Assembly: GCF_963678975.1 (NCBI RefSeq) | Contig: NC_089281.1 | Location: 23,044,765-23,108,764, forward strand | From: Dysidea avara | Lineage: Eukaryota; Porifera; Demospongiae; Dictyoceratida; Dysideidae | Direction: 5' to 3' | DNA: 64,000 nt | Shown: positions 1 to 12,398 of the stretch, in pieces | Layout: every line of letters begins with the position of its first letter | Numbering within the stretch: the stretch's first letter is position 1 | Position numbers and translations under genes: made by a program | The notes under the pieces: model-generated | What the model saw: only the letters and a program-made list of their open reading frames with translations | What the model was told of the DNA's origin: nothing | Databases searched by the model: none

Positions 1-767
1 TCATAGGTAATTTACATACCTGTAACTGCAGACATTGAAATCCACACTTTGGCTTAAAACAAATACTTCACATAATTACACGCATGAACATACACCTGGT
101 TATTTATATTGTTGCTAGGTAGGTTTCAGGGTTTGGTAGAACTATAAAAACAAACAATTAACGTGTTTAAGTGACGTTATCTATTGGGATATACTGAAAC
201 CATGTAATCAGTATCAATTTGTAAGCTATTACATTTTGTACTGCCACCTTGGATTCACATACGTACACTCTGACGTCTGTAATGTTAATCATACAGTTTC
301 TGGATGTACAATACACTGTTAGTAAAGGGGTTGTAGATAGTTTGTAATGAACCTATGGTTGTGCATATACATATAATATATATTCGTACATTGTGCACAC
401 ACACACAGACACACATACAAACAAATACACACATACAATGTCAAATTTTAGAACAGAAAACTTCAGTGCTAAATCTACCTTAAAAATCCTGTCACCCGAA
501 ATGGCCAACTAAGGCTTCAGCTCAAAAATCTATCTTGCAAAGCAATGAACACCTGTTTGTTGTTAAAGTGCAACACTTGCAATTCTTTTATGTAGCATTA
601 TTATAACTAGTTAATTTTGACTGCAACCTCTGTGACAATTGTGTTACTAATTTCTAATCTTCAGTACACAAATACATAACACATAATAAGCACATTTGAA
701 CCTGTTAAAGTGGATATATACACAAGTGAGAGCAGATAAATGTTGTACAGTATCATTACCACACATG

Positions 768-985
768 TACCGTAAATGACAAAAGTTTGGCGATACTTAA
801 GTTTGGTGAATCAGCATGTGAATCAGGTGGGCGGACAAAAGTTTGGAATATTTACCATGTGTCTAACATGCAGCTAATATGGAACTATGTACTGAATAGC
901 TGATTGGCAAATAAAGTTTGGCGAGTTTCCTCGATTTGCCAACTTCACCAAACTTTAGTCACTCCAAACTTCGTCATTTACGGTA
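768..985. mobile_element. MITE with ~22-bp terminal inverted repeats
   Basis: The left end reads TACCGTAAATGACAAAAG and the right end is its near-perfect reverse complement (GTCATTTACGGTA). Further inward the two arms share the GTTTGG/CCAAAC motif several times. The element is about 218 bp, has no coding capacity, and a TA dinucleotide lies at each edge, as expected for Tc1/mariner-type target duplication. The superfamily is inferred from the TA only. Confidence 0.7.
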
Positions 986-1842
986 ACTGGAAATGTAGAT
1001 GAACACATTTCAAAGTTTAATGACATAGCTACACCTTTAGTTGGACTCAAGGTATTCATGTTATATCAGGTTCCATGATATTATAATTAGCCAGTACAGT
1101 TTTGATCATGTACACACATGCCTGTGGCCATTAAATCATGTGACACATATAGAATTATTGTGGTATGCAGTGTTATTCTTGTGTGAAGTAAGTTACAATC
1201 CTATGGTATATACTGCATGATTGAGGTAATCATGTAATTCAATTTCTTTTCCATACTTTATGTATTACAGTTGACACTTTAAACATGCCATGACAAATTG
1301 CTACAAGTTTTCTTGCTGTGCAGATAAAGGAATTTGCTTATGTTGACTCGCATGTGGTAACGGTGTACATGTCAGGTAAACCATGCATGGATGGGTGCAG
1401 ACAGTACAATTACATGTGCCACACCATTCACATGAAATTTTAAACTTGATAGCCTACACTTTAGTCCTTGTAATAACTATGGTTTCATGTGTTATTGTGC
1501 TACTTTTTAATATAATTATGTATTTGTAAATGTGATTTGTTTACTGAAAGAAGCCTATATACTGTGTTTAGCGTACCACACAGCTGTTAAACCATGGAGC
1601 TAACAGTTATAGTACTGTAAACTTATCAAGTGACTTGTTTATAGATCATCTGCATGCTTGAAATGTACAAAGTTTGGATAATGCTTTCTTTACTAGTGGC
1701 TTTACTATGAGTTCATAAGCATGTCATGCAGAATGTGCATGTACGTACATGCATGTACTGTAATGCATACGTGTGTATTCATGGACTACCACATACATGC
1801 ACTGTGGATGATTGCACGATATATAAAAGAGGCCAACACCAT

Positions 1843-2018
1843 GCACGCAAAATACCTTAGCATCACCTTCCTTCACTAAAGCACTATGGATTTTTATGCC
1901 TGCACAATTAAGACTTCTTCCAAACAGGATGCACGCAAAATACCTTAGCATCACCTTCCTTCACTAAAGCACTATGGATTTTTATGCCTGCACAATTAAG
2001 GCTTCTTCCAAACAGGAT
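1843..2018. repeat. 88-bp tandem duplication
   Basis: Two head-to-tail copies, 1843-1930 and 1931-2018, each begin GCACGCAAAATACC and end CCAAACAGGAT. They differ at about one position, so the duplication is recent. Confidence 0.9.
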
Positions 2019-2548
2019 TAGTGTATACTGCACACTTTTGTTAACACTGCATGGTTATCATGTATATGTAAAATTTTCCCTACCAAATCTTTTTTAAAGA
2101 AAACAAGTTATACCAAACAACACAACATGAACACAGAGCAAGTAATATCATACAGTAAATACAAGTTGAACTGTTTATCAGCACTGAGACATGGCTTTGT
2201 ATATAGCATTTTGGCTACATATACTATAGCCTCTTGTAATTCTTGCACTATAATTATACGCACATGTATAATCATACATGTATGCATCATGCATTTATCA
2301 CAGTCAATGTAGTTCAACATTATATTATTCTCATTGATATGAAAGCCGGCATGTGGTTCTGAACAATTAATTATTTCAAATACTCAAATTTTTTAATACT
2401 CGTTTGTAACGACAAACAGTCAAATATATAGTTAAACGCTATCGCTAAGATTGTTAACAATGATGGATGATCTGCTCAGAATGCAACTGAGCAGCTCTGA
2501 GATTTTTATAGCTTTTGTATACACTACGTTGTATGGTGTGTGTATGCA

Positions 2549-2781
2549 CAGTGGAACCTCAGTCATCTGGACTCCACTCATCAGGATTCTTAGTTAGCCG
2601 AACTACGGAAACTACTGCTCTATTAGAGTAGTGACTGTTCTATTAGGGTAGTTTAAAATACCGATTTAAAAAGAAAATCTTTATGATATTGGTTATTTAT
2701 GCACAGTTTCAGAGATATGGACTTTTCAGACTTATGGACTATCCCTGGTCCCAAGGAGTTCGGATAATTGAGGTTCCACTG
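2549..2781. mobile_element. pogo/Tigger-like MITE
   Basis: The left end reads CAGTGGAACCTCAGTCATC and the right end is the inverted match (GATAATTGAGGTTCCACTG). The CAGTGGAACCTC type of terminus is typical of pogo/Tigger DNA transposons. There is no transposase. The interior contains two copies of the TCTATTAGAGTA-type motif that recurs across the window (see findings). Confidence 0.7.
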
Positions 2782-3066
2782 TATGTGTAAAGTTATACAT
2801 TATGTTAACTGACTGCTTTTTTAATGTTTAATTATAAGAATTGATAATCAAATGGTCTCATTCTCCCCTACTTTTATTCACTCGTTATGTTATCATTCAC
2901 TGTAATCAGTCCTAATTCTTATTGTCCTCCTTATAGTAGCTATTGTATGCTGTATATTATAGTTTCAAATGGACTAGTTGTATATGTGTAAATTTTGATA
3001 TACATTGATATAAAATTCATTAACAGTAAGATAGATGCATTGCTCACAAAGAGTTCAGTAGCTAAT

Positions 3067-3091
3067 TATATATATATATATATATATATAT
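3067..3091. repeat. (TA)n microsatellite
   Basis: Pure alternating TA run of about 25 bases. Confidence 0.9.
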
Positions 3092-3143
3092 TTATACCGT
3101 ATATTTTATAAAAAAGATTAAAAGCATCATACAAACATGATTT

Positions 3144-3262
3144 TTACAAGGTAAATCTGAAATTAGCAGTGGCTTTCTGTCTGGCTTCATTAGTAGCACT
3201 AATATAACCAAAATGGTATCCTTGTTGGAGTTCATTGAGACACAGGACCAGTGGAGAATAAC
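3144..3262 (-). CDS. Possible alternative last exon of the collagen/TSP1 gene
   Basis: On the minus strand an acceptor (TTGTTAG) at 3263-3264 opens a 119-bp frame that starts in phase 1, the same phase as every TSP1 exon upstream and as the main last exon at 3662-3822. It encodes about 39 residues, including the stretch LQQGYHFGYISATNEA, and ends at a TAA. It therefore could replace the main terminal exon. A diverged copy lies at about 22813-22950, where the same frame is interrupted, so the exon block belonged to a duplicated segment. No domain is recognised. It may instead be the 3' end of another gene or 3' UTR sequence; the phase match is the only support for use. Confidence 0.35.
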
Positions 3263-3481
3263 CTAACAATACAACATCACATTATTACATTACATACATT
3301 ACAAAGGTCTGCCCAGACTGGTTAACAATCGTCATGCAATCTTTAAAAATGATTATTGCACAAATTTTGTACTAGCACAATACACAGTAAACATGCTAAA
3401 CTAGCCATGCACTAGGTTGCCACTACATAGAGCTTGTGTCTACAGCTACATAGTGTGGATATAAATGTAAGCTTTTACATG

Positions 3482-3549
3482 CACACACACACACGCACAC
3501 ACAGAGACACACACAGACACACAGACACACACAGACACACACACACATA
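3482..3549. repeat. (CA)n-rich imperfect microsatellite
   Basis: ACACAC/ACAGACAC repeats over about 70 bases, in the 3' flank of the collagen/TSP1 gene. Confidence 0.85.
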
Positions 3550-3661
3550 CATATAATATATGCCTAGTAGCTGCATTAAAAAGTATACTGAGAAGCTAAA
3601 TTTGAACACTTAGCAATTAGGTCAGGATATAGCATGCGTGATGCATACATATACTTTACTA

Positions 3662-6600
3662 TCAAATGGCATGCTTATCCATGTATGGCTTACATTTGTC
3701 CCATTGCTTGTTGTCAATATAGCAACTAGTTGTAGCTGGCTGAGTTAGTGTATAGCTGATGTGTACACAACCCTTCTGTCTTGTAATTGTCATTTTGATT
3801 TCCAAATGTGATGATTTTGACTCTGTAAAATACAACAGAAATATTGCGGTTACATATGTATGTGATTGAAATATGTTTGTTTTGTGTTGGATCTGTACAT
3901 ACCTGGACACCAGTGATGATTGCATGTCTTTTCTTCATAATCATTTCCATAACAGCTTTTGTAATATGGGTGTGGACATTTAGAAGAGTAACATTTCCTT
4001 CTTCTATAGGTTGTCCCACGTCCACATGTCTTGCTACAAGGTGACCATTTTGCCCAAGGTCCCCAGTAAGGTTTCTCTACAATTAAGATAGTATATTTAT
4101 TAAGTTTTTCAGTGACTCAATGGAGCTAACCAGGACAGCAATGGTCATTGCATGTTTTCTGTTCGTTATCATCTCCAATGCAGTTTGGATATAAAGGGTG
4201 CGGACATTTTGATTTATAACAAGTTCTTTTTCTATTAGATGTTCCTCCACCACAGGTCTTACTGCAGGGAGACCAATATGTCCATGTACCCCAGTATGGT
4301 TTCCCTACAATGTTATGCATTTCATCAATATGCATGCCAAATCAGAGTCCTACCTGGGCAGCAGTGTTCATTACATCTTCTCTTTTCATAACCACTACCG
4401 TAACATTTGTTATATCTTGAGTTAGAATAAGGACACTTTGAAGAAACACATTGTCTCCTTCTCTCAGATATTCCACCCCCACAACTTTTGCTACAGGTAG
4501 ACCATTCTGTCCATGCTGCCCAGTTTGATTTCTCTGAAAAAGAAATGAATGTACAATACAGTATTAACTATATGCTTAGTTGTATGCAGTAAGTATGTAC
4601 CTGGGCAACATTGTGTATTGCATTTGCTCTCTTCATAATCATTGCCAATGCAATTTTTGTATACAGGGTGTGGACACTTAGAATGGTAGCATTGTCTCTT
4701 TCTGAAAGTTACTCCACCTCCACAACTCTTACTACAACTGGACCAATGTGCCCATGGACCCCAGTATGGCTTCTCTATAATGTACACATTATAATACAGG
4801 TATGGCTGGGTACTAATTCTCCTTACGTGGACAACACTGTTCATTACAGTGCCGTGTTTCATAACTTTTTCCATCACATTTGAAATAATTAGGATCTCGA
4901 CACTTGGGGAATAGACATCTTCTGTTTCTGTGAGATGTTCCACTGCCACAACTCCTACTACAAATAGACCACTCTGCCCATGGACTCCAGTATGGCTTAT
5001 CTACATCATTAAAAGTCAGAAGAATATTTGCACACATTCTGTGTAAGCATACAGTACGGATTACATACCTAACTGAATTGTGAATGGAACTGTTTGTGTA
5101 TCATATCCACCTAGTCCATCAGATGCTCTAATGATGATGGTGTGTTGGCCACTGCTGAGCCATGATTTATAATAAGGTGATTTGCAGTATCTAAATTTTC
5201 CATTGTCCAGTTTACATTCTGTCCTTCCATTGGCAGAGAAGTTAACCTTGACTGAATCACAATTAACAATTGGAGAACCCACATTTAGCCACACTGTAAA
5301 TTAAAGAGAGAAATATATATATATATATGTTATATACACTATACACTCATTGGAATAGTTATGTACAATTTTAACATAAGCTTTGTAAGAAAGATATGAC
5401 AGCTTACCAGGAATAATAAAAGTGGTGTTTGCTTCACATGTCCTGCTGTTTCCAGTGATGTGTACTCTATGACGTCCAGCAGATAACCCAGTGTATGTGA
5501 CAGGTGAGGTGCATGGCTTGGGATAGCGATAATCAAGTTGACATGTGAAGGGACTTAGACCACGAAACTCCACTGTCACTAAATCATGGTCTGTATTGAC
5601 TTGATCAATTCTTGCACAGATAACTATTGAGGTGTAAATAAAATGGATCACTTGCTACTAAACAAAACAAGTTCACCTGGAGGTCGTGGAAGCATTCCTC
5701 CATTTGCAATGAAGTTGGCTAGCTCTCTAAGCACCGGAAAAGATGAATTAACTCTTTCCATTGCAAAGGCAACATCCTGTGTATCTAGCAGTTCCTCTAG
5801 GTCATCCGATTCATCCATTGTTGGTTGAAAGAACTAAAATTAAACACTAGGTTTCCACATACACACTTCTTGTGCTATTATCACTAAGATACTATGTTAA
5901 TGATGAAACGATCTCAAATCCACAATTGCTGTACTGAGAAGTCTACTTACACAGTGGCATGAATAGTGTAGCCATAACACACATACACACACAGATATGT
6001 ATATACAGTTGAAGTGTACTATGTCAACACAAAACTACTGTATGAAATATATTTATTATGTAGGGGGTCATTCTTAATGTACAACCCATGCATACAAATC
6101 AACAAGTTTAACACACCAGCATAGGGTGTAAAGCTGTAAACAAACCCTAACCTCGTTAAAATCAACTCCATCAAATTCTGGACATGAATCAGAAGGACCA
6201 GGTGGTCCTGAAGGACCCACAAGACCAGGGTCTCCTGGTAAACCTCGATGTCCACGAGGACCTCTGTTTCCTGAGAACCCAGCAGAACCTTCATCTCCAG
6301 GATAACCCGGTAAACCAGTATAGCCACGAGGACCTCTAGGACCAGCAAAACCAGTTGGTCCAGTTGAACCAGGATATCCCCTAGGACCAGTTGGACCAGT
6401 CTCTCCTTTTACACCTTTAACACCGTTAGGACATCCTTGAGGACATTGAGTATGTACCACTAGAAAATATAAAAATATGTGTAGTGAATTTATGAGTGTA
6501 GGTTGTGGATGGATATAAAATATTTTAGTCTTGTATTGACTAACATTTTGAGTAGTAACTACGATCTTCAGAGTTAAGAATACACCACAAGTCATTGTGT

Positions 6601-9600
6601 CCCTTGTATCCTTGAGGTCCCTGGACACCTGGCAGGCCTGGCTCACCAAGAGGTCCATTAATGCCTCTAAATCCTGTAAAAATTTTAAGGTATAAATGTG
6701 GATTCTGATTCAGATATAAAGTTTATCATATGTAGTTGCTACCTTTGGGTCCAGGGTACCCTCTGTCTCCTTTGGCTCCTTTCTGGCCAGGTGTTCCATC
6801 CACTCCATCTACACCTAGTTTGCCAGGATCACCACGTGCGCCTTGATAACCTTTCCTGCCTTGTTCTCCTTTTCTACCAATAATAGACTCATCATCTCCT
6901 GCAACAAACATTGTAATTTACAATACAGTATATAGTTCTATGATAGTTTTTTTACGTACTTCGAACACAAGGGATCTCAACATAAGTGATGTTCACTTCA
7001 TTTTCATTGTAAAGTGCAACACCTTCTTCATCTGTCAGTAACCTTGGTGGTATTACAAATCCATATCTGTCTAGAACAATTCTTAAGTTGTTACACTGAC
7101 AGGCTGGTGGTCCTTGGGGCCCAGCTGGTCCATTGTTTCCAGGAAGTCCACGTGGTCCGGGTAAACCCTTAGGTCCTGGGCTACCAGCAGGACCAATTCT
7201 TCCACTAACACCATCTGCTCCTGTATAGCCAACTGGTCCCTTCTGTCCCGGTGGTCCAGGATATCCCCTTTTCCCAGTATAACCTGGTGGGCCTCTGGGC
7301 CCAGGAGATCCGGTATGTCCATGTGGTCCTTTTAGCCCATAACCAATTGTGTGACTAGATGAATCTCTCTTGCTATTGGTATATTTGTAGCTATAGTATG
7401 AAGAGTATTTGTAGCCAGAGTATGAGGGATTGTGCGATGGAGTCTTGTACTAAAAAGGAAAATGATTGTATGGACAAACTCATTATTATGGAGTGGAAAC
7501 ATGTGTATATAGATAACATGATATTTGTTAAGCAGATTAGTTAAGTCTAAAGGGCATTCAGGTTCATTTGCAGTAGTGCATGTCATCTACTATATGTTCA
7601 TTAGCACATGGACACAGGATAAGTGTTACCTATTACAATTACCTTGTAACATTCACACTGTCCTGGTAATCCTTGTTCCCCCACTGGTCCAGGTTCCCCC
7701 TTATCTCCAGGAGATCCTCTGTTACCTGTTAATCCAGTTGGTCCAGGCAAACCAGGCTCACCAGGATGACCGGCTATCCCATTAACACCAACTGTACCTG
7801 TGATAAACATTAAATATTTAAACTTACTCATTCTGTGTTTTAGAGTTTACCTGGCCTTCCAGGAAGACCATTTTGTCCTGGAGGTCCAGGGGGACCCCTC
7901 ATACCAGGTTCTCCATTGGTTCCAGGTATTAATGGAACACCTCCACATTCTTCAGATGAAACAATCTGTCTAGTAGTTCGGCCATGTGTGTCTTTACTAC
8001 TAACTTCTGAATTCAGTTCTGCAAATTCAAGTTTTTCTTTGTGTTCTACCATTTCATCTACCAAATGGTTGTGAAATTTGCTCACTGATCTTTTAACTTC
8101 TTTCTTCACAGTATGATGATAAATTTTTTCAGTCACTTCAGTAATATATCCCAGTTCAGTCATGCGACGAGATAACTCATGACCTGGTGGTAGAGGACAA
8201 CCTGCTAATCCTGGTGGTCCAGGTGGGCCCGGCTGTCCACGAGGTCCACGTGGGCCTGGTTCACCAGGAGGACCATCTAATCCATTTAATCCACTACTGC
8301 CTTTACTACCTATGTATATGGCTACGTATGAATTTACATGAAATTCTGCAGGTACTAATTTACCTTTCCTTCCCTTTGCACCTGGTAAACCTCTTGGCCC
8401 AGGTTCTCCAGGATATCCTCTGGGTCCTTGGCTACCGTGGGCACCCCTGGGACCATAAGACCCTGGCCAGCCCTTTTCACCTTTATAACCAGGAATACAA
8501 TTCTTTAGAGCCTTGCAGTAGCATGGAACACCTTTAGGACCAATAGGACCCTGTCTCCCTGGTTGGCCTTGATATCCTGCAACAGTACTGGGAGGACCCT
8601 CAGGGCCTCTGATTCCTGTAACACCTCTTTCTCCTTTTCTTCCAGAGGCACCAGTTACTCCATTAATTCCACTTTTGCCTTGCTCTCCTGGTTTACCAGA
8701 TAAACCAGTTTTTCCATGTCTGCCTTGTGAGCCTTGTGGAGCACTTCCACCAGTTTGTCTCCTCTTTCTCCCAGAATGTGCAGTCGGAGATAACTGAATG
8801 ATTGATATATTACATATACACTAGCATTGCACATATTATGTCATTCTTACTGATGCGTCAATCTCACAAATAACAAGGTAGATGCCTTTCTTTTGTACAG
8901 TACTGTCTGACTTGAAGACTAAAGTCAGTGCATCTGGAATCATTGGATCTAGTATATCCAGTGAAAACTGAATACGAGGATCTGACTGATTGCCACATGT
9001 TACCAAAGTATTAATTCCACCAAACATGTCATCTTGAATTTTCTACAATAACATAAAGGCATGATATTTATTGGCAAAGACTATTTACATGCAGTAATAG
9101 CTATATAACTAGTACAGATAGTTTTAAATGTTGTGCAGCTATTATATGCAAAAAATAGCATGCAGAGTTTATTCATGTTCAGTACAGCACCCTAACAACT
9201 TCATGTGGAATGAAGCTGTTCACACTAATGGAAAGTTAAAGGTCACATTTTCGTATACATCACTTTGTGTGTGTATAACCATGGTCACTCCCTGAATTGT
9301 AAAAATACTATGTCCTAGCAACCAAGTGACAGTTGTCATTAGTAGGATAAACAGCCAATTAGCTAACCATGTACACTTTAGTCCTTACTTTTTGACTGAC
9401 CCCAACTTTTTTATGGTCAACAAACTGTATTTTGTGTAAACATTTCAAATATTTTTATTCTACAAGGTTTAGCAAACACCTTTAAGCATTGATGTGCAAC
9501 ATTTTACCTCTCGGAACTCAAAAAAATCGTGGCATGTACCATCAGTTACTGTAATAAAATCATTGTTATTGTTAGTTTCTGTAGTGATAGTTATTCCTCC

Positions 9601-11539
9601 TTGTAGATCTTGTCCAAAAAATCCCTCAACATACTGGTACACAAAACCAGCTCTCCTACACACAAATATTTAACACATAAGAATTTTTCTCTGTAGGTAT
9701 ATATACCTATTACTATAGCATGTTTAGTTCATTCTTACTTGTTTCCGATCACATAAAAACAGACAGTATCACTTGGATACAGAGTATCATCTTCAATAGG
9801 AGTCTGTACAATTATTATTTGACCACCAGTGCCTGGAACACTCATTGCATCTAGGATAGTAACAATTTCAGTAATGGAAGCGTCAGTATCCAATTGACAT
9901 ATGTCCCTTCCATCGTCATTTACTATACTGTACTTGTAGCAGGCTCTGTACCTATGGAACCACCAGAAACCATATTTAACATTAATTATCACAGCTTGGT
10001 AGCAGTGCATCATCAATCACTGATATAATATACAGTACAATACTTTATCCCCAAATCTGTGTACTCGTGAGCTGAAATACATCTTTCCGTCTCACAAGAA
10101 ATTTACACTTCAGTGTATAGCTGACTTTTTAGGTGTTACCCACAGTTTATTTATCCCATTAGGGGTCTACAAGAAGGCTATATAGATAGATAGCTAGTTC
10201 AGATTGTCATGCAGCCAAACTATTGAATAATGTTCATGATATTGCTATATGGTGAGCTAGTATATAGCAGTTATTTCAATTAGATTATTTCTATTACTAT
10301 TTAATCTTATTTAATCAGGTGTATATATATAAGTACATGAAAGGCCCTTGAATTATTGGCCTCCAGCTATCTACCATGTCAGAAATGAAAAAAAACAGTA
10401 ACGTGGGGGGATCTTTTCTTATAGTTAACAGTATAACTACTTTATTGCTACTGTTCCCTTAATGGGAAGATTCAGTGTTGAGGACTTTTTATGAGTCTAT
10501 GATTTGTTGTGTGTATCTTATACATAGATGCATTCTCAAGACATGTTCATGTTTTCAATACATATGCAAATCTCATTACTTTAGTAGCAACACCAAGTAG
10601 CTACCGTGGGATAGTCACCAAAGGTTTATAATACTTTTGGTCCATATTACCAAACATTGAACATTTGATTTATCCATGTTTCGCTTGCTTAACTTGTGCA
10701 TGGTTATGATGATAATACTAACTTGAGTACATATACGTAGCTAAAAAGGAAATCAGTAGCATACATACATATTTAAGGTTTGGTCAACATACACATGAGG
10801 CCCACTGGCCAAGCCCAACGCATAATGTAAACAACTTTATACATTTTAACCAAACCACAGACAAGTGTGTGAGATTGGTGATCTTGAGATGCAGTTGAAA
10901 CAAAATAGTTTTGAATTATTGAAAAACAGTTTTGTCATTAATACATCATCGTAAGTAAATGGAATGAGTATATATTGTGGGACATTTAATGATGTCTTAA
11001 AAACTGACAAATCACATTTTGGAGACATATTCTGACACAATTATATACTCCACTGTAGGAAACTTGATCGATCATTACTAAATTCTCTGCTAGCCATAGC
11101 ATGTCTAGACCAAACACCAGATAATTAGTAGGTAAAATATTTTTAGCCAGATGACTGGCTGCTACATCATTTTACCATGACCACACAGGTAGTGGCAAAA
11201 CAATAGTAAGTAATGTTGCTACTTCATAGAATGACATAACAATTAGTACTTTAAGTAGAGACACATGTGTGAGTTAGACTATGACAATTATATTATCATA
11301 TGTATATCATTAATGAATACCAAACTACATTGTGGTATCACTAACAGAGTAGAGCGTGCTGTGATTCCTCGTTCACTCAGCTGCCTGTTTAACTCAGCTA
11401 CTTCACTGCGGCGTTGTCCCGCATTACGACGACACTGAATATTTGAAGGAAATGCTTTCGTTACAGTCTGATCATCTCGATCCGGCTGTGCATAGCTGAG
11501 CACTGCACTTGAAAACAGTAAAACAGCTATCAGCAACAT
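3662..11539 (-). CDS. Secreted collagen-thrombospondin mosaic protein, ~1,500 aa
   Basis: Exons, in transcript order: 11539-11342, 9951-9739, 9655-9508, 9042-8851, 8793-8364, 8309-7851, 7797-7643, 7449-6960, 6898-6743, 6673-6563, 6459-6152, 5833-5677, 5623-5408, 5293-5069, five TSP1 exons, 3822-3662. Exon 1 opens with a signal peptide ([18 protein letters not shown]). A globular Cys-containing region follows, then GRKRRQ, a likely furin-type site, then Gly-X-Y collagen in several blocks separated by a helical charged spacer (8163-7960), a Tyr/Ser-rich piece (7449-7340) and short Cys-bearing breaks. An acidic linker, two Cys-rich beta repeats and five TSP1 repeats end the protein. Phases close everywhere except exon 1 (phase 0) to exon 2 (needs phase 2), so a small exon is probably missed in 9952-11341. 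Role inferred: extracellular matrix. No exact orthologue is recognised. Confidence 0.85.
3903..5000 (-). CDS. Five TSP1 repeat exons of the collagen/TSP1 gene
   Basis: Exons 5000-4827, 4774-4601, 4533-4354, 4304-4131 and 4076-3903 are 174, 174, 180, 174 and 174 bp long and all are phase 1-1, so each is a self-contained cassette encoding one thrombospondin type 1 repeat. Each carries the W..W..C motif (for example [13 protein letters not shown]), the family's C-mannosylation signature, then CSKSCGGG or a variant, an Arg-rich RxRxC strand, KCPHP or KCRDP, and a C-terminal C..xCCPG. The last repeat has HWCPG where the others have CCPG, leaving an odd number of cysteines. Such repeats in known proteins bind matrix and cell-surface partners; the partner here is unknown. 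Confidence 0.92.
5069..5623 (-). CDS. Two Ig/FN3-like Cys repeats of the collagen/TSP1 gene
   Basis: Exons 5623-5408 and 5293-5069, both phase 1-1, encode two related beta-rich modules of about 70 residues. They share the pattern F..C.LD....CxSP....L..G.H.V.I, ending in a strand before the next exon. This pattern resembles Ig/FN3-like repeats with one conserved disulphide found in many adhesion proteins. They sit between the collagen part and the TSP1 repeats and probably act as spacers. The family name is an inference from the pattern. Confidence 0.7.
5825..6151. other. Intron between collagen exon and acidic linker exon
   Basis: The intron at 5834-6151 carries no recognised element; it is AT-rich with a few CA repeats. 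Confidence 0.6.
9952..11341. other. First large intron of the collagen/TSP1 gene
   Basis: About 1.4 kb between the signal-peptide exon and the next recognised exon. The two flanking exons do not match in phase, so this interval should hold at least one short exon whose length leaves a remainder of 2 when divided by 3. None was identified with confidence. No repeat family was recognised. Confidence 0.5.
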
Positions 11540-12339
11540 TACTGACTGGTTCCTGTAAGTAAAAATAAAAATAATAAAAATTTATTCACTGTGAAACATG
11601 CCATAATAGTTATATTGCACATGCACATATGTAACTTCAGGTTGAGTATTTAGTACTTTTTGTCTTAAATTGTAATTAACAAACTCTGAACTGCTAATGA
11701 AACTTGTGGCTACAAAATACACAGCAATCACTTACAATAGGTACTTTCAGATTGTCATTGTTAAGCTATACTCTAAGTTTTCATATTGTTCTCTCCAATG
11801 ACACATTGCATATAGTAAAAGTAGCTAAAGCGAACTAATGAGTTATTAGATAATAGGTAATCTTATCAGTATAATCATACACTCACCTTTAACTTTGTAG
11901 TACAATCTATCTAACAAAATATGAACATGTTAAAGTGAACTCTGAAAAATAAGACTAGTAGCTGCTACTGTTACACCAATCAATATATACTAACATTGTA
12001 GACCACCATATGGTATTTGATTACATTATGGGCAGCATAATTAATTGAGGTCTACAGGAAGTAATTGTATTATTTGTGTACTTGTATGGCTTATTTGGGT
12101 GTGTAGAGATGGGCTACATCATCCATAGTGATGAATAGATACTACGTAGCTAGTAGCATATGGTAGAAAAAGTAACACACTGTTTTGTAGCTGTAGAAGG
12201 CTGTTCAAGATCTCAAATGTCACTGGTGACTTTTTTGATGCTCACTAGCAGTTGAAGGCGGACAGTTTCAAAATATGATATGTTTTGCATGTGTGTGTAG
12301 TGCCAGTGTGTGTGTATGTAGTGCTGGTTGTGTAGTGCC

Positions 12340-12398
<59 letters not shown>

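Larger units (their letters stand above)
1..3143. other. Non-coding, repeat-rich region (duplication copy A)
   Basis: No convincing intact coding sequence is seen. The stretch carries a TA-flanked MITE, an 88-bp tandem duplication, a pogo/Tigger-like MITE and an AT microsatellite, listed separately. Several blocks match, in the same order, blocks far to the right: about 80-260 with 13480-13600, about 640-715 with 14245-14335, and about 1371-1600 with 15966-16200. The first block corresponds on the minus strand to a possible exon at 13404-13610, but here the frame is interrupted, so this copy looks dead. Both the similarity and the order were read by eye; no alignment score is available. Confidence 0.55.

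Noticed and set aside
3480-3560. CRISPR-like regular repeats
   Set aside because: Simple CA-rich microsatellite in a eukaryotic gene flank; no spacers.
6019-6348. Open frame rich in Leu/Val, and similar frames at 7083-7322, 7525-7785 and 8187-8537
   Set aside because: Other-frame or opposite-strand reads of Gly-X-Y repeats; the collagen frame explains the sequence.
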